NCBI RefSeq assembly: GCF_001043005.1
Contig: NZ_JYKZ01000007.1
Coordinates: forward strand, 1-64,000
Reading direction: 5' to 3'
Length of the DNA stretch: 64,000 nt
Source: Pseudomonas psychrophila
GTDB taxonomy: Bacteria > Pseudomonadota > Gammaproteobacteria > Pseudomonadales > Pseudomonadaceae
A program made the position numbers and the translations under genes. Below the pieces are notes generated by a model that did not search any database, was not told where the DNA came from, and worked only from the letters and a program-made list of their open reading frames with translations. This document shows positions 55,488 through 64,000 of the stretch, one piece after another (position 1 is the first letter of the stretch; each line of letters begins with the position of its first letter).

Positions 55488-55961
55488 TCAGGCGGCGGGA
55501 AGGGGCTGGCAGACATCGACCCATTGCGCGTTGACCAGTTCAGCCATGCGCGTTGGGCAGATTTTGACGGCGGTGTGAGTGGCCCCTGCTGCGGGCATGA
55601 CTTCGGTAAAACTTTGCAGGGAAATGTCACAGTAAACAGGTAGCTCAGTGGCCAGACCAAAAGGGCAGACGCCACCCACGGGGTGACTGGTGAGTGCCAC
55701 GACCGTTTCGGCATCCAGCATTTTGGCTTTGCTGCCCAATGCGTCCTTTATTTTTTTATTGTCGATGCGGGCATCGCCCCGGGCCACCAGCAATACATTG
55801 CGTTCGCCGACCCGAAAGGCCAGTGTTTTGGCAATTTGACCGGGCTCAACACCGTGGGCCTCGGCGGCCAGTGCGACGGTGGCCGTGCTCGTGGCCAATT
55901 CGATGATGTGCAGGTCGGGGGCGTTGGCGTGAAAAAATGCGCGTACGGATTCAAGGCTCAT
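55488..55961 (-). CDS. YbaK/EbsC family aminoacyl-tRNA deacylase
   Basis: A 157-residue protein of the YbaK/ProRS-INS fold that hydrolyses mischarged aminoacyl-tRNA. The family marks are IAKTLAFRV with the catalytic-region lysine, KAKMLDAETV and HPVGGVCPFGL. The ATG at 55961 (MSLESVRAFF) matches the family N terminus; the frame extends seven codons upstream. It stands alone between the DUF3857 gene and the quinone-reductase-like gene. Confidence 0.88.
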   Translation of the reverse strand: MSLESVRAFFHANAPDLHIIELATSTATVALAAEAHGVEPGQIAKTLAFRVGERNVLLVARGDARIDNKKIKDALGSKAKMLDAETVVALTSHPVGGVCPFGLATELPVYCDISLQSFTEVMPAAGATHTAVKICPTRMAELVNAQWVDVCQPLPAA

Positions 55962-56041
55962 CAGGCTCGGCTCTTTAGGCAAAAGCCTGAATCTAGAGAA
56001 GCCGATGACGCACTGTCAATGCGCCACCGGTGATGAAACGG

Positions 56042-57052
56042 TTAAATATCCAGAATGATCTTGCCGAAATGCTGGTTGGTTTCCTGGTATTTGAACGCCT
56101 CAACCATGTCGGTCAGGGGGAAATGACGATCAATAACCGGGCGCATGCCGTTGGCATTGATTGCGCGAACCATATCCTGCTGCTGGCTGCGACTGCCTAC
56201 CAATACACCTTGCAGGCGTACTTGCTTGATCAGCATCGGCACAAAGTTCATCGCGCCGCTGACACCGCTGAGGATGCCAATGATCGAGATATGCCCGCCG
56301 ACCCGAATGGCAATCATTGACTGTTCCAGGGTCGCCGGGCCGCCGACTTCAATGATGTGATCAACACCACGGCCGCCGGTGAGACCCAGGGCCGTTTCGC
56401 CCCAGAGCGGGTCTTTGCGGTAGTTGATGACATGGTCTGCGCCCATGGCCTTGAGGCGTTCCAGTTTCTCGTCGCTGGAGGAGGTCGCGATCACCGTGGC
56501 ACCGGCCATTTTGGCGAATTGCAGGGCAAAAATCGAAACGCCACCTGTGCCTTGTATCAGTACCGTGTCACCTGGCTTGAGGGAGTCATCGGCCATCAGC
56601 GCGCGCCACGCTGTCAGGCCTGCCGTGGTCAGGGTCGCCGCCTCTGCGTGGCTCCAGCCGGTGGGTGCCAGCGTGAACGATGTGGCTTTGGCGGTCACTT
56701 GCTCGCGGGCATAACCGTCGATGCCATCGCCGGGTACGGTGACGAAACCTTCAACCAGCGGCGTGCCGTCGATCCATTCCGGGAAGAAGGTACTGACCAC
56801 CGAATCGCCAACCTTGAACTCGCTGACATCTGCGCCTACGGCAATCACTTCACCTGCGCCATCGGCCATGGGGATACGCTTTTCGCTGGGTCCCCACATA
56901 CCGCTTACAACTGCGTAATCATGATAATTCAATGAATTAGCGCGTAAACCTACAGTGATTTCACCACGGGCCGGCGCACTGACTTCGCTGCTGCCAACGA
57001 CTACATTGTGATAACCGCCGCCAGGTTGGACGAAGATAGTTTTAGTGCTCAT
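56042..57052 (-). CDS. MDR-family NAD(P)-dependent oxidoreductase (quinone reductase-like)
   Basis: A 336-residue medium-chain dehydrogenase. GroES-like N terminus (NSLNYHDYAVVSGMWG), then the nucleotide fold (VLIQGTGGVSIFALQFAKMAGATVIATS near residue 166) with MGADHVINYRKDP. The zinc ligands of classical alcohol dehydrogenases are missing, so it is a zinc-independent quinone or enoyl reductase type. It lies 54 bases downstream of the ArsR-like regulator on the same strand and is likely its target. Confidence 0.88.
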   Translation of the reverse strand: MSTKTIFVQPGGGYHNVVVGSSEVSAPARGEITVGLRANSLNYHDYAVVSGMWGPSEKRIPMADGAGEVIAVGADVSEFKVGDSVVSTFFPEWIDGTPLVEGFVTVPGDGIDGYAREQVTAKATSFTLAPTGWSHAEAATLTTAGLTAWRALMADDSLKPGDTVLIQGTGGVSIFALQFAKMAGATVIATSSSDEKLERLKAMGADHVINYRKDPLWGETALGLTGGRGVDHIIEVGGPATLEQSMIAIRVGGHISIIGILSGVSGAMNFVPMLIKQVRLQGVLVGSRSQQQDMVRAINANGMRPVIDRHFPLTDMVEAFKYQETNQHFGKIILDI

Positions 57053-57106
57053 GGGGCTTCCTCATGTTTTTACATTGCGCGAAATAACGAAATGTAAGGG
57101 TAAAAA

Positions 57107-57439
57107 TTACAACTCGATTTTTAGCCTAGCTGCAAAGTCATCGATCGCCTGTTCATTGCGCCGATAGTAGGTCCACTTACCGATGCGTGTGGTCAGGACA
57201 AAACCGGCGCGTTGCAAAATGGCCAGGTGTGCTGAAGCTGTAGAAGGGGACAGCCCGGCCTTGTGTTGCAAATGGGTAACGCACACGCCAATTGCAGGAT
57301 CACCGTGATCCTGAGGCGGAAAATTACTGAGCGGGTCTTTGAGCCACTCCATCATTTGCATGCGAGTGTCATTACCCAGGGCTTTGAGCTGTTCAAGAAT
57401 CATAGGGGGCGATATTACGCTTTTTTCCGAAATGTTCAA
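57107..57439 (-). CDS. ArsR-like winged-helix regulator
   Basis: A 110-residue regulator. The helix-turn-helix is VTHLQHKAGLSPSTASAHLAILQRAGFV near residue 54 (landmarks HLQHKAGLS and ASAHLAIL), followed by the wing ARIGKWTYYRRNEQ-type sequence. It has only one cysteine in the position where metal sensors carry CVCDL (here GVCVTHL), so it is unlikely to be an arsenic sensor. The ATG twelve codons in (MILEQLKALG) is a possible start. It heads a two-gene unit with the MDR oxidoreductase; autoregulation is likely. Confidence 0.85.
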   Translation of the reverse strand: MNISEKSVISPPMILEQLKALGNDTRMQMMEWLKDPLSNFPPQDHGDPAIGVCVTHLQHKAGLSPSTASAHLAILQRAGFVLTTRIGKWTYYRRNEQAIDDFAARLKIEL

Positions 57440-57449
57440 CCGGCGTTAT

Positions 57450-57547
57450 GCCATCGCGGGCAAGCCCGGCTCCCACAGCGCCGTGTTGTTCACTAATGCT
57501 CAACCTGACAGGTGAACTGTGGGAGCGGGTTTGCTCGCGATTCAGGC
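57450..57547. repeat. REP doublet upstream of hemB
   Basis: Inverted REP copies at 57450-57480 (CATCGCGGGCAAGCCCGGCT core) and 57517-57547 (GTGGGAGCGGGTTTGCTCGC core), in the divergent gap between the ArsR-like and hemB genes. Confidence 0.8.
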
Positions 57548-57719
57548 AATGGGGTTTACCTGAAACACCGTGGTAATTAGGCCCCGTTCCCCTGTAAACA
57601 CGCCCCGCGACAACCGGCCGCACGTAGGGCGGATGTTTTGCAATTGCGGGATCAATCCTGTATTTGTTGCGCCATTGAGCCCAGGCTCGTCTGTTTTTTG
57701 AATCTGCCCATCAGGAACC

Positions 57720-58697
57720 ATGATGCCTAACCAGTTCCCCGCCGTACGTCCGCGCCGCCTGCGCCGTTCCCAGACCCTTCGAGACATGTTCCAGGAAACC
57801 GAATTCAGCCTGAACGATCTGGTGCTGCCGATTTTCGTCGAAGAAGAGATCGACGACTTCGTGCCCATCACCAGCATGCCGGGCGTGATGCGGATACCTG
57901 AGTCGAAACTGGCCGGTGAAATCGAGCGTTATGCCCGTGCGGGTATCAAGTCGGTGATGCTGTTCGGTGTTTCCCACCATCTGGACGCAACCGGCAGCGA
58001 TGCCATGCGTGAAGACGGGCTGGTGTCGCGTATGGTGCGCATCAGCAAGGATGCTGCCCCCGATATGGTCGTCATGAGCGACACCTGCTTCTGCGAGTAC
58101 ACCTCCCACGGGCATTGCGGCGTGATGCACGACCATGGTGTCGATAATGACGCGACCCTGATCAACCTGGGTAAACAGGCTGTAGCGGCTGCCGCTGCAG
58201 GTGCGGACTTTATCTCGCCATCCGCCGCTATGGACGGTCAGGTGCAGGCCATTCGCAGTGCGCTGGACGGTGCCGGGTTTATCGACACCTCGATCATGGC
58301 GTACTCCACCAAATTCGCGTCGGCACTCTACGGTCCCTTCCGTGAGGCCGGTGGCAGCGCCCTCAAAGGTGATCGCAAGTCGTATCAGATGAACCCCATG
58401 AACCGTCGTGAAGCCATTCGTGAGTCCTTGCTGGACGAGCAAGAGGGCGCGGACGTGCTGATGGTCAAGCCCGCCGGTGCTTACCTGGACATCATTCGCG
58501 ATATCCGCCAGGCCTCGCACCTGCCTTTGGCGGCTTATCAAGTCAGCGGTGAGTACGCAATGATCAAGTTTGGCGCCCAGGCTGGTGCCATCGACGAAGC
58601 ACGTGTGGTGCGTGAAAGCCTGGGTTCGATCAAGCGCGCCGGTGCCGACATGATCTTGACCTACTTTGCAATGGATCTGGCCTTGCAGGGGATCTAA
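57720..58697 (+). CDS. hemB: Porphobilinogen synthase, zinc-type HemB
   Basis: A 325-residue delta-aminolevulinate dehydratase that joins two 5-aminolevulinates into porphobilinogen for haem. The active-site lysines are K198 ([10 protein letters not shown]) and K250 ([10 protein letters not shown]). The catalytic zinc site is complete: C123, C125 and C133 in [14 protein letters not shown]. The well-studied P. aeruginosa HemB has D/A in place of these cysteines and uses magnesium, so this is the other metal class and may be a second hemB. The ATG at 57723 is also possible. It precedes surE by 66 bases. Confidence 0.93.
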   Translation: MMPNQFPAVRPRRLRRSQTLRDMFQETEFSLNDLVLPIFVEEEIDDFVPITSMPGVMRIPESKLAGEIERYARAGIKSVMLFGVSHHLDATGSDAMREDGLVSRMVRISKDAAPDMVVMSDTCFCEYTSHGHCGVMHDHGVDNDATLINLGKQAVAAAAAGADFISPSAAMDGQVQAIRSALDGAGFIDTSIMAYSTKFASALYGPFREAGGSALKGDRKSYQMNPMNRREAIRESLLDEQEGADVLMVKPAGAYLDIIRDIRQASHLPLAAYQVSGEYAMIKFGAQAGAIDEARVVRESLGSIKRAGADMILTYFAMDLALQGI

Positions 58698-58763
58698 GCT
58701 GCATGCGGCAAGTCCAGAGTGAACGCTTTTGCTCTGGACTAACCCCACAAAAGGAATTTACCC

Positions 58764-59540
58764 ATGCCAGACGCTCGACTCGAACGCATCCTGATCACCA
58801 ACGACGACGGCATCGACGCTCCGGGCCTTGCAGTGCTGGAGGCAGTGGCCCACGAGTTGGCGGACGAAGTCTGGGTGGTAGCACCGGATCATGACCAAAG
58901 CGGCATTTCCACGGCTATCAGCATTCATCACCCATTGCGCGTAACCAAGCGCGGTGAACGGCGGTTTTCAGTGTCCGGCACACCTGCAGACTGTGTCGCA
59001 ATGGCCTTGCAGCAGTTGATGGACAAACCACCACAGTTGCTGCTCTCCGGTATCAACAAAGGTGCCAACCTGGGAGTTGAAACGCTGTTTTCCGGCACCG
59101 TAGGGGCTGCCATGACCGGTTTGCTGATGGGGGTACCGTCCATAGCCTTGAGCCAGTACTTTACCCGTCGCAGCTTTGTGCGCTGGGATACGGCTCGCGC
59201 TCTGGCCCCCGGTGTGATCCGTCAGTTGCTGGGCAAGGGCTGGGAGCAATCGGCGTGCCTGAATATCAATTTTCCGGACGTTCCGGCGGATGAAGCCGGG
59301 CCGATACAAATCACTCGCCAGGGCGCCGGTCGCATGGACGGTGTGGAGGCAATCGAGCGCACCGATTTTCGTGAGGCCAAGTATTACTGGCTCAGTATCA
59401 CTCGCCATCAACACCCGGAAGCGGTCGACACTGAAACCCAGGTAGTCACCCAGGGCGGGATTTCAGTCACGCCACTGGAGTTTGATCGCACTGCCGTTAG
59501 CTTGCGTGAGCAGCTGCGTACAGCGCTTAACGCTGTTTAA
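58764..59540 (+). CDS. surE: 5'/3'-nucleotidase SurE
   Basis: A 258-residue metal-dependent nucleoside monophosphatase. The metal site is ITNDDGIDAPG (D14, D15), continued by PDHDQSGIS, SVSGTPADCV and SGINKGANLG. The usual surE lies in the surE-pcm-nlpD-rpoS cluster, which is not here; this copy follows hemB and may be a paralogue. AAGGAAT precedes the ATG. Its stop overlaps that of the convergent LysR gene by four bases. Confidence 0.93.
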   Translation: MPDARLERILITNDDGIDAPGLAVLEAVAHELADEVWVVAPDHDQSGISTAISIHHPLRVTKRGERRFSVSGTPADCVAMALQQLMDKPPQLLLSGINKGANLGVETLFSGTVGAAMTGLLMGVPSIALSQYFTRRSFVRWDTARALAPGVIRQLLGKGWEQSACLNINFPDVPADEAGPIQITRQGAGRMDGVEAIERTDFREAKYYWLSITRHQHPEAVDTETQVVTQGGISVTPLEFDRTAVSLREQLRTALNAV

Positions 59541-60472
59541 GCCCAATGCTCCGGGTCATCGACGATGGCCTGGTGCCCTTCAAGCACTTTCGGTATTTCC
59601 TGCTTGAGAAACTCGACCCAGGTTTTGACCTTGGCATCCAGAAAACGCCGGGACGGGTAGAGGGCGTAGATATTTTTTTCATGCAGTCGATACCGGGGCA
59701 GCAGGCGTACCAAAGAGCCACGCTGATAAGAGCCAACGGCCACATAGTCGGGCAGCAGGCACACTCCAAGGCCTGCCTCGGCCGCTTGCGCCATCGCTTC
59801 AGCCACGTTCACCTGGAATACGTTGCCGGGGCGGATCACTTGCTCGCCTTGAGCGTCGCGAAAGGTCCAGCTGTCGGTAAACAGCGGGTCAACCAGGTGC
59901 AGACAGCGGTGTTCATGCAGATCGTCCGGGTTTTTCGGAACTTCCCGTCCTTTCAGGTAGGAAGGCGCGGCACTGATCACGCTGAAGATACTGCCCAGCG
60001 GTTGGCCGATCAGTTCTGAATCCGGCAGGTTGGCAGACAGCGTAATGACCACGTCATGGCCTTCTTCCAGCAAGTCCGGTTGGCGTTGAGACAGGGTCAA
60101 ATCAACGTTGACCTGCGGGTAAAGCTCTGTGTAACGAGCCACCAGCGGCGCCAGCAACTGGATGCCCAAACCGGTAGTGGACTGAACCCTTAGATGCCCG
60201 CGTGGGATCAAGTGCGCTCCTGCCGCCTCGGCATTGGCGTCTTCGATTTCTCCTAGGATCATTCGGCAGCGTTCCAGATAGCGCGCCCCGACCTCCGTCA
60301 GCGCCAGGCGTCGCGTGCTGCGTTGCAACAGTCGGGCTTGCAGTGAAGACTCCAGCTCAGACAGCAAGCGCGAGGTTTGCGCCGTGGAATATCCCAACGC
60401 TTGCGCCGCAGCGGTAAAGCTGCCCGTTTCGACGACGCGCACGAACACTCGCATTGCCTGAAAAATATCCAT
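59537..60472 (-). CDS. LysR-family transcriptional regulator
   Basis: A 311-residue LysR regulator of the CrgA/DsdC-like group. The helix-turn-helix is in GSFTAAAQALGYSTAQTSRLLSELE near residue 17, then LLQRSTRRLALTEVG. The ATG at 60472 (MDIFQAMRVF) is the family-type start; the frame extends 15 codons upstream. It shares a stop-stop overlap with surE and is not an obvious operon member. Target unknown. Confidence 0.88.
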   Translation of the reverse strand: MDIFQAMRVFVRVVETGSFTAAAQALGYSTAQTSRLLSELESSLQARLLQRSTRRLALTEVGARYLERCRMILGEIEDANAEAAGAHLIPRGHLRVQSTTGLGIQLLAPLVARYTELYPQVNVDLTLSQRQPDLLEEGHDVVITLSANLPDSELIGQPLGSIFSVISAAPSYLKGREVPKNPDDLHEHRCLHLVDPLFTDSWTFRDAQGEQVIRPGNVFQVNVAEAMAQAAEAGLGVCLLPDYVAVGSYQRGSLVRLLPRYRLHEKNIYALYPSRRFLDAKVKTWVEFLKQEIPKVLEGHQAIVDDPEHWA

Positions 60473-60821
60473 CCTGATTATTACCCCACACGTAAGCGTG
60501 TTTTTTCGTGGCGGCAATAATTACACAGACTACGGACGTATGCCTTCGTGAAATAGGTATTTGTCGAAGACATCGTCAGTCTATGCAGCTGTTTTCTTTA
60601 TCTTTTGTAAGCAAACTCTGATAAATGAGTAGGAATCCATTTAACTTTAATAAAGTTGTCGGATATTGTTTTGTAGCGAGCGATTTTTATCGTTCCATGA
60701 CCGTCATTTACAAGAGCGCGGTTTTTTCCTTGGAATAACCTGTTAGACACGGGCCATATTCCGTTGTAGGTACGCACCCAGCAACCAGCTTGACAGAGCT
60801 ACAATTACAAGGTGCAGATAT
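60473..60821. other. AT-rich divergent region upstream of the Wzz-like gene
   Basis: About 350 bases between the LysR and Wzz-like genes, more AT-rich than the surroundings, especially 60530-60690. It must hold both promoters. No repeat or small gene was recognised. Confidence 0.45.
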
Positions 60822-62105
60822 TTGAACGTTCGTCAGGATCAGCCCATCAAAAAGATTCACGGTGAAATAGACTTTTTTGACTTGCTTCATTCTTTTTGGC
60901 AGCAAAAAAAGTTAATCGGTGCTACTACAGCAATAGCCGGGGTGATGGCCCTTGGCTATGTTTTATTTGCGCAAGAGGTCTACCAGACCAGTAGTTTATT
61001 GCGCCCCGCAGCCATCAATGAGCTTGATGCCCTGAATCGCTCTGAGGTCTACACACTGCCGTCTGCAGACGCGTTGCTTAAAGTGGGTGCGGCGCTCGAG
61101 TCGTATGAAAACCGGCTGAATTATTTCAAGGCTCACCAGGACTTGTTCAAGCCGCTGGAAAAAAAGGGGAAGACCCTTGAGCAAAGTTTTGAAACATTCA
61201 ACCGTGATGCAATTACGTTGACCCGGCCCGACCCAAACAAGGCCAATGCATTGAGCTCTTTTATAAAGCTGGAGCTTACTTATCCGGAAAATCTCAATGG
61301 TGTTGAAATCCTCAATGGTTTTGTTGAATACGCAATCAATAGCCAGCGAGAACAAATCAGTGCGGATCTGAAGGTCATTATTAATAACCGGCTTAGAGAG
61401 CTGGAAACAAAAATTAACTCTGCCCGCTCAAGCTATCGTACTGAAAAAGAAGGGAAAATTGCCGCTTTAGTTGAATCCTATGCGCTGCAACGGGCAACAT
61501 TAGGGGATGAATTGAGTGCCTTGCGCATGCAACTCAAAATAGAGCGAGATGCGCGCATCAATCAGCTGAATGAAGCCATATCCATCGCCAAGTCACTGGG
61601 TATTAAACATCCGACCACGCCATCAGCGATGGCTGATGCGGCGCAAGGTTCGTCTTCCAGGCTGGTGCGCACTGAAATCACGTCCCAAGACATCCCGCAG
61701 TACTTTATGGGCTACGACGCCCTTGAGGCTGAACGGGCAGTGTTGCTCAAGCGCACAACGGACGACTTTACGGATGTGCGCATTTCGCAGATCCGCAAAG
61801 ATATGCAACTGCTTGATGTCAATCGCCAGGTCGAAATGCTCGGTAAGCGCTCAAATGAAGACTTGTTTCTCAAGGATATCGAGCCTTTAAGGGCCGAGGT
61901 CTACCGTTTGGGGAATTTGCAAACTGACATGAGCAATCTGGGCTTGGTCAGCGTTGACCGCAAGGCCCTGACGCCGTCTGATCCGATCAAGCCCAAAAAA
62001 GCACTCATAGTCTCGCTTGGCGTGTTAATGGGCCTGATGTTGGGCCTGATGATTGCGACGTTTCGCAGCTTCATGAAGATCCGCCGCGAACAGACCCTAG
62101 GCTAA
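60822..62105 (+). CDS. Wzz-like polysaccharide chain-length determinant
   Basis: A 427-residue inner-membrane co-polymerase of the Wzz/FepE group. The first span is near residues 32-52 ([19 protein letters not shown]). A long periplasmic helical domain (about 55-385, coiled-coil in [18 protein letters not shown]) follows. The second span has the proline-rich lead [22 protein letters not shown]. Wzz proteins set O-antigen length with the polymerase Wzy, but no O-antigen genes are nearby. A TTG start with AAGGTG upstream is used. Its end overlaps the convergent modC by nine bases. The gene and its leader are more AT-rich than neighbours. Confidence 0.85.
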   Translation: MNVRQDQPIKKIHGEIDFFDLLHSFWQQKKLIGATTAIAGVMALGYVLFAQEVYQTSSLLRPAAINELDALNRSEVYTLPSADALLKVGAALESYENRLNYFKAHQDLFKPLEKKGKTLEQSFETFNRDAITLTRPDPNKANALSSFIKLELTYPENLNGVEILNGFVEYAINSQREQISADLKVIINNRLRELETKINSARSSYRTEKEGKIAALVESYALQRATLGDELSALRMQLKIERDARINQLNEAISIAKSLGIKHPTTPSAMADAAQGSSSRLVRTEITSQDIPQYFMGYDALEAERAVLLKRTTDDFTDVRISQIRKDMQLLDVNRQVEMLGKRSNEDLFLKDIEPLRAEVYRLGNLQTDMSNLGLVSVDRKALTPSDPIKPKKALIVSLGVLMGLMLGLMIATFRSFMKIRREQTLG

Positions 62106-63182
62106 TACTGCTACCGATTTGATCTGTGCCCAGAGCGACTGCCCTACGTACAGCCCCAACTGGTCTCGTGAATAACGCGTGATCCGCGCCAGCAAGGCGG
62201 TGCCGCCGGCATCCAGACGCACCAGGACATGGGCCTGGTTGTCGGCTGCGGTCTCGCCCACCACCGTCACATGCAGGCTATTTAGAATGCTGCTGTGCTC
62301 GCCAGAGCTGAGGCTCAGGCTGATGTCCCGCGCCTGGACCTTGACGCGTAACGTCTGGCCGACGGCCATTGAGGCGTGGGCGACTCTCAGATGCTGGCTG
62401 CTGCCGGGCAATTGCAGAGTCAGTAGCTGATAGTGGAGGTTGTAATCCGTGACCTGGCCTTCAACCACGACCCCGGCGTCATCACCCCGTGCCAGTGGCA
62501 GGTCCAGCCTGGCCAGGGTTTCGCCAATGGGGCCGCTGGCAAGTACCTTGCCTTCGCTGAGCAGCACGATATGGTCGGCCAGGCGCGCAACTTCATCCTG
62601 GGAGTGACTGACGTACAGCACCGGGATGTCCAGTTCGGCGTGCAGGCGCTCCAGGTACGGCATGATTTCACGCTTGCGCTGGCTGTCCAGCGCGGCCAAT
62701 GGTTCGTCCATCAGCAGCAGCCTTGGGCTTGTCAGCAGCGCTCGGGCGATGCCCACCCGCTGGCGTTCACCCCCCGACAAGTTTTTCGGTGCGCGCTCCA
62801 GCAGGTGGCTGATACCTAGCAACTGCGTGGCGTGAGCCATATCAACCCGCCGCTCCTTGAGCGCAATCCGGCGCAATCCGAACTCCAGGTTGGCTCGCAC
62901 CGAGAGGTGGGGGAACAGGCTGGCCTCTTGAAAGATGTATCCAAGCGCTCGCTTGTGCACCGGGACAAAGAGATCGTTATGGCTGTCTTGCCAAACCTCA
63001 TCGTTGATCTGCACATAGGCTTTGCTGGCACGCTCTAGTCCTGCGATACAACGCAGGCAGGTGGTTTTACCAGAACCTGAGTGACCATAGAGCGCGGTCA
63101 CACCCTTGCCCGGCAGTTGCAGGTCCAGGTCCAGGGCAAAGCCGGGATAGCCGTGCTGCAGCCGAAGGTTGATCGAGGACAT
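62097..63182 (-). CDS. modC: Molybdate ABC transporter ATP-binding protein
   Basis: A 361-residue ATPase. Walker A is [11 protein letters not shown] near residue 34, signature [15 protein letters not shown] near 136, Walker [13 protein letters not shown] near 155. The C-terminal part (about 290-355) is a MOP-type molybdate-binding domain ([15 protein letters not shown] and [16 protein letters not shown]), as in E. coli ModC. It sits two bases after modB in the modABC operon. Confidence 0.95.
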   Translation of the reverse strand: MSSINLRLQHGYPGFALDLDLQLPGKGVTALYGHSGSGKTTCLRCIAGLERASKAYVQINDEVWQDSHNDLFVPVHKRALGYIFQEASLFPHLSVRANLEFGLRRIALKERRVDMAHATQLLGISHLLERAPKNLSGGERQRVGIARALLTSPRLLLMDEPLAALDSQRKREIMPYLERLHAELDIPVLYVSHSQDEVARLADHIVLLSEGKVLASGPIGETLARLDLPLARGDDAGVVVEGQVTDYNLHYQLLTLQLPGSSQHLRVAHASMAVGQTLRVKVQARDISLSLSSGEHSSILNSLHVTVVGETAADNQAHVLVRLDAGGTALLARITRYSRDQLGLYVGQSLWAQIKSVAVLA

Positions 63183-63184
63183 GC

Positions 63185-63865
63185 TCAGCTCCAGCCGGTT
63201 TGAGATTTGCGGCTTGAATACAGCGCCAGTAGTACCAGGAAGGAAAACACCACCATTGCTCCTGCCAGCCAGTGTGCCTGTGCGTATTCCAGTGCCTCGA
63301 CGTGGTCGTAGATCTGCACCGAGACCACCCGGGTTTTTTCCGGGATGTTGCCGCCAATCATCAGCACCACACCAAATTCACCGACGGTATGGGCAAAGCC
63401 CAAAATCGCGGCGGTGATAAAGCCGGGCCTTGCCAGGGGCAAGATAACGGTGAAAAAGGTATCCCACCGGTTTGCCCGCAGGGTGGCAGCCACTTCAAGC
63501 GGCCTGGGGCCAATGGCCGTGAATGCGTTCTGCAAAGGCTGTACGACAAAAGGCATGGAGTAAATCACCGATCCGATCACCAGCCCGGCAAAGCTGAAGG
63601 TCAGGGTGCCCAATCCCAGAAACTGGGTGAACTGCCCGACATAGCCGTGTGGCCCCATCGCCAGCAGCAGATAAAAGCCAATGACGGTGGGCGGCAACAC
63701 CAGAGGCAATGCCACGATCGCCCCGATGGGGCCACGAAACCGTGACCGGGTATGCGCCAGCCACAGGGCGATTGGAGTGCCGACAATCAGCAAGATGACA
63801 GTGGTCAATGACGCCAGTTGCAGGGTCAGCCAGATCGCAGCAAAGTCAGCACTCGTTAGCGGCAT
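63185..63865 (-). CDS. modB: Molybdate ABC transporter permease
   Basis: A 226-residue permease with five or six spans. The ATPase-coupling EAA loop is [25 protein letters not shown] near residue 125. Its ATG directly follows the modA stop codon (TAA then ATG with no spacer), so translation is probably coupled to modA. Confidence 0.95.
   Translation of the reverse strand: MPLTSADFAAIWLTLQLASLTTVILLIVGTPIALWLAHTRSRFRGPIGAIVALPLVLPPTVIGFYLLLAMGPHGYVGQFTQFLGLGTLTFSFAGLVIGSVIYSMPFVVQPLQNAFTAIGPRPLEVAATLRANRWDTFFTVILPLARPGFITAAILGFAHTVGEFGVVLMIGGNIPEKTRVVSVQIYDHVEALEYAQAHWLAGAMVVFSFLVLLALYSSRKSQTGWS

Positions 63866-64000
<135 letters not shown>

Overview
The window is a stretch of a Pseudomonas chromosome. 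The evidence is the moderately GC-rich coding, the dense gene packing, Pseudomonas-type REP elements (GGGAGCGAGC...GCTCGCGAT), a ptxS-kgu 2-ketogluconate operon with its TGAAACCGGTTTCA operators, a DUF1652-like gene and a modABC operon. The content fits the fluorescens/fragi side of the genus, but the species cannot be fixed from this window. No rRNA, tRNA, CRISPR array or intact transposon was seen. The window ends inside modA.

Layout. 0.1-6 kb: a REP pair, a pirin, a solitary UvrD-like helicase, a lipoprotein-type gamma-glutamyltransferase and a DUF1652-like gene. 6.2-10 kb: an AraC regulator fused to an NTF2-like domain, followed by an FAD amine oxidase, a cupin and a PotF-like binding protein, probably for polyamine uptake and oxidation. 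10-15.3 kb: kguE-kguK-kguT-kguD and ptxS, with a perfect operator upstream of kguE and another upstream of ptxS. 15.5-23 kb: a chemoreceptor, uppP, DUF1294 and YjbR proteins, a LysR regulator divergent from an azoreductase, an exported hydrolase and an MFS carrier. 23.2-25.6 kb: the carboxyspermidine dehydrogenase/decarboxylase pair. 25.9-30.6 kb: one giant 1568-residue protein resembling the Pseudomonas DUF6543/dermonecrotic-toxin-like group. 30.7-34.8 kb: a TonB receptor with a Fur-like site, and the ABC-F protein YbiT.

34.8-39.7 kb looks like an accessory islet. It begins with a frameshifted tyrosine-integrase 3' remnant abutting ybiT, then carries small orphan lipoprotein, exported and membrane proteins and a DapA-family gene. 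40.1-44.6 kb is a tightly overlapping operon: a fused betaine-type ABC ATPase-permease, its binding protein, a homocysteine S-methyltransferase and a divergent MsrA. The layout suggests import of a sulfonium or betaine methyl donor (S-methylmethionine is the best guess) and use of its methyl group to make methionine. The operon leader holds a CysB-like AT-rich box, a strong intrinsic terminator and two mutually exclusive hairpins next to the ribosome binding site.

44.6-55 kb: small orphan genes (one, at 45223-45390, is only 55 codons), LysR and DUF2798 genes, a zinc alcohol dehydrogenase, HdeA, a PQQ-type sugar dehydrogenase, ecotin, phosphoglucomutase and a DUF3857/transglutaminase protein. 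55-64 kb: YbaK, a quinone-oxidoreductase-like MDR with an ArsR-like regulator, a zinc-type HemB, SurE, a LysR regulator, a Wzz-like chain-length protein and modC-modB-modA. The two most interesting loci are the fused-transporter/methyltransferase operon and the giant toxin-like gene.
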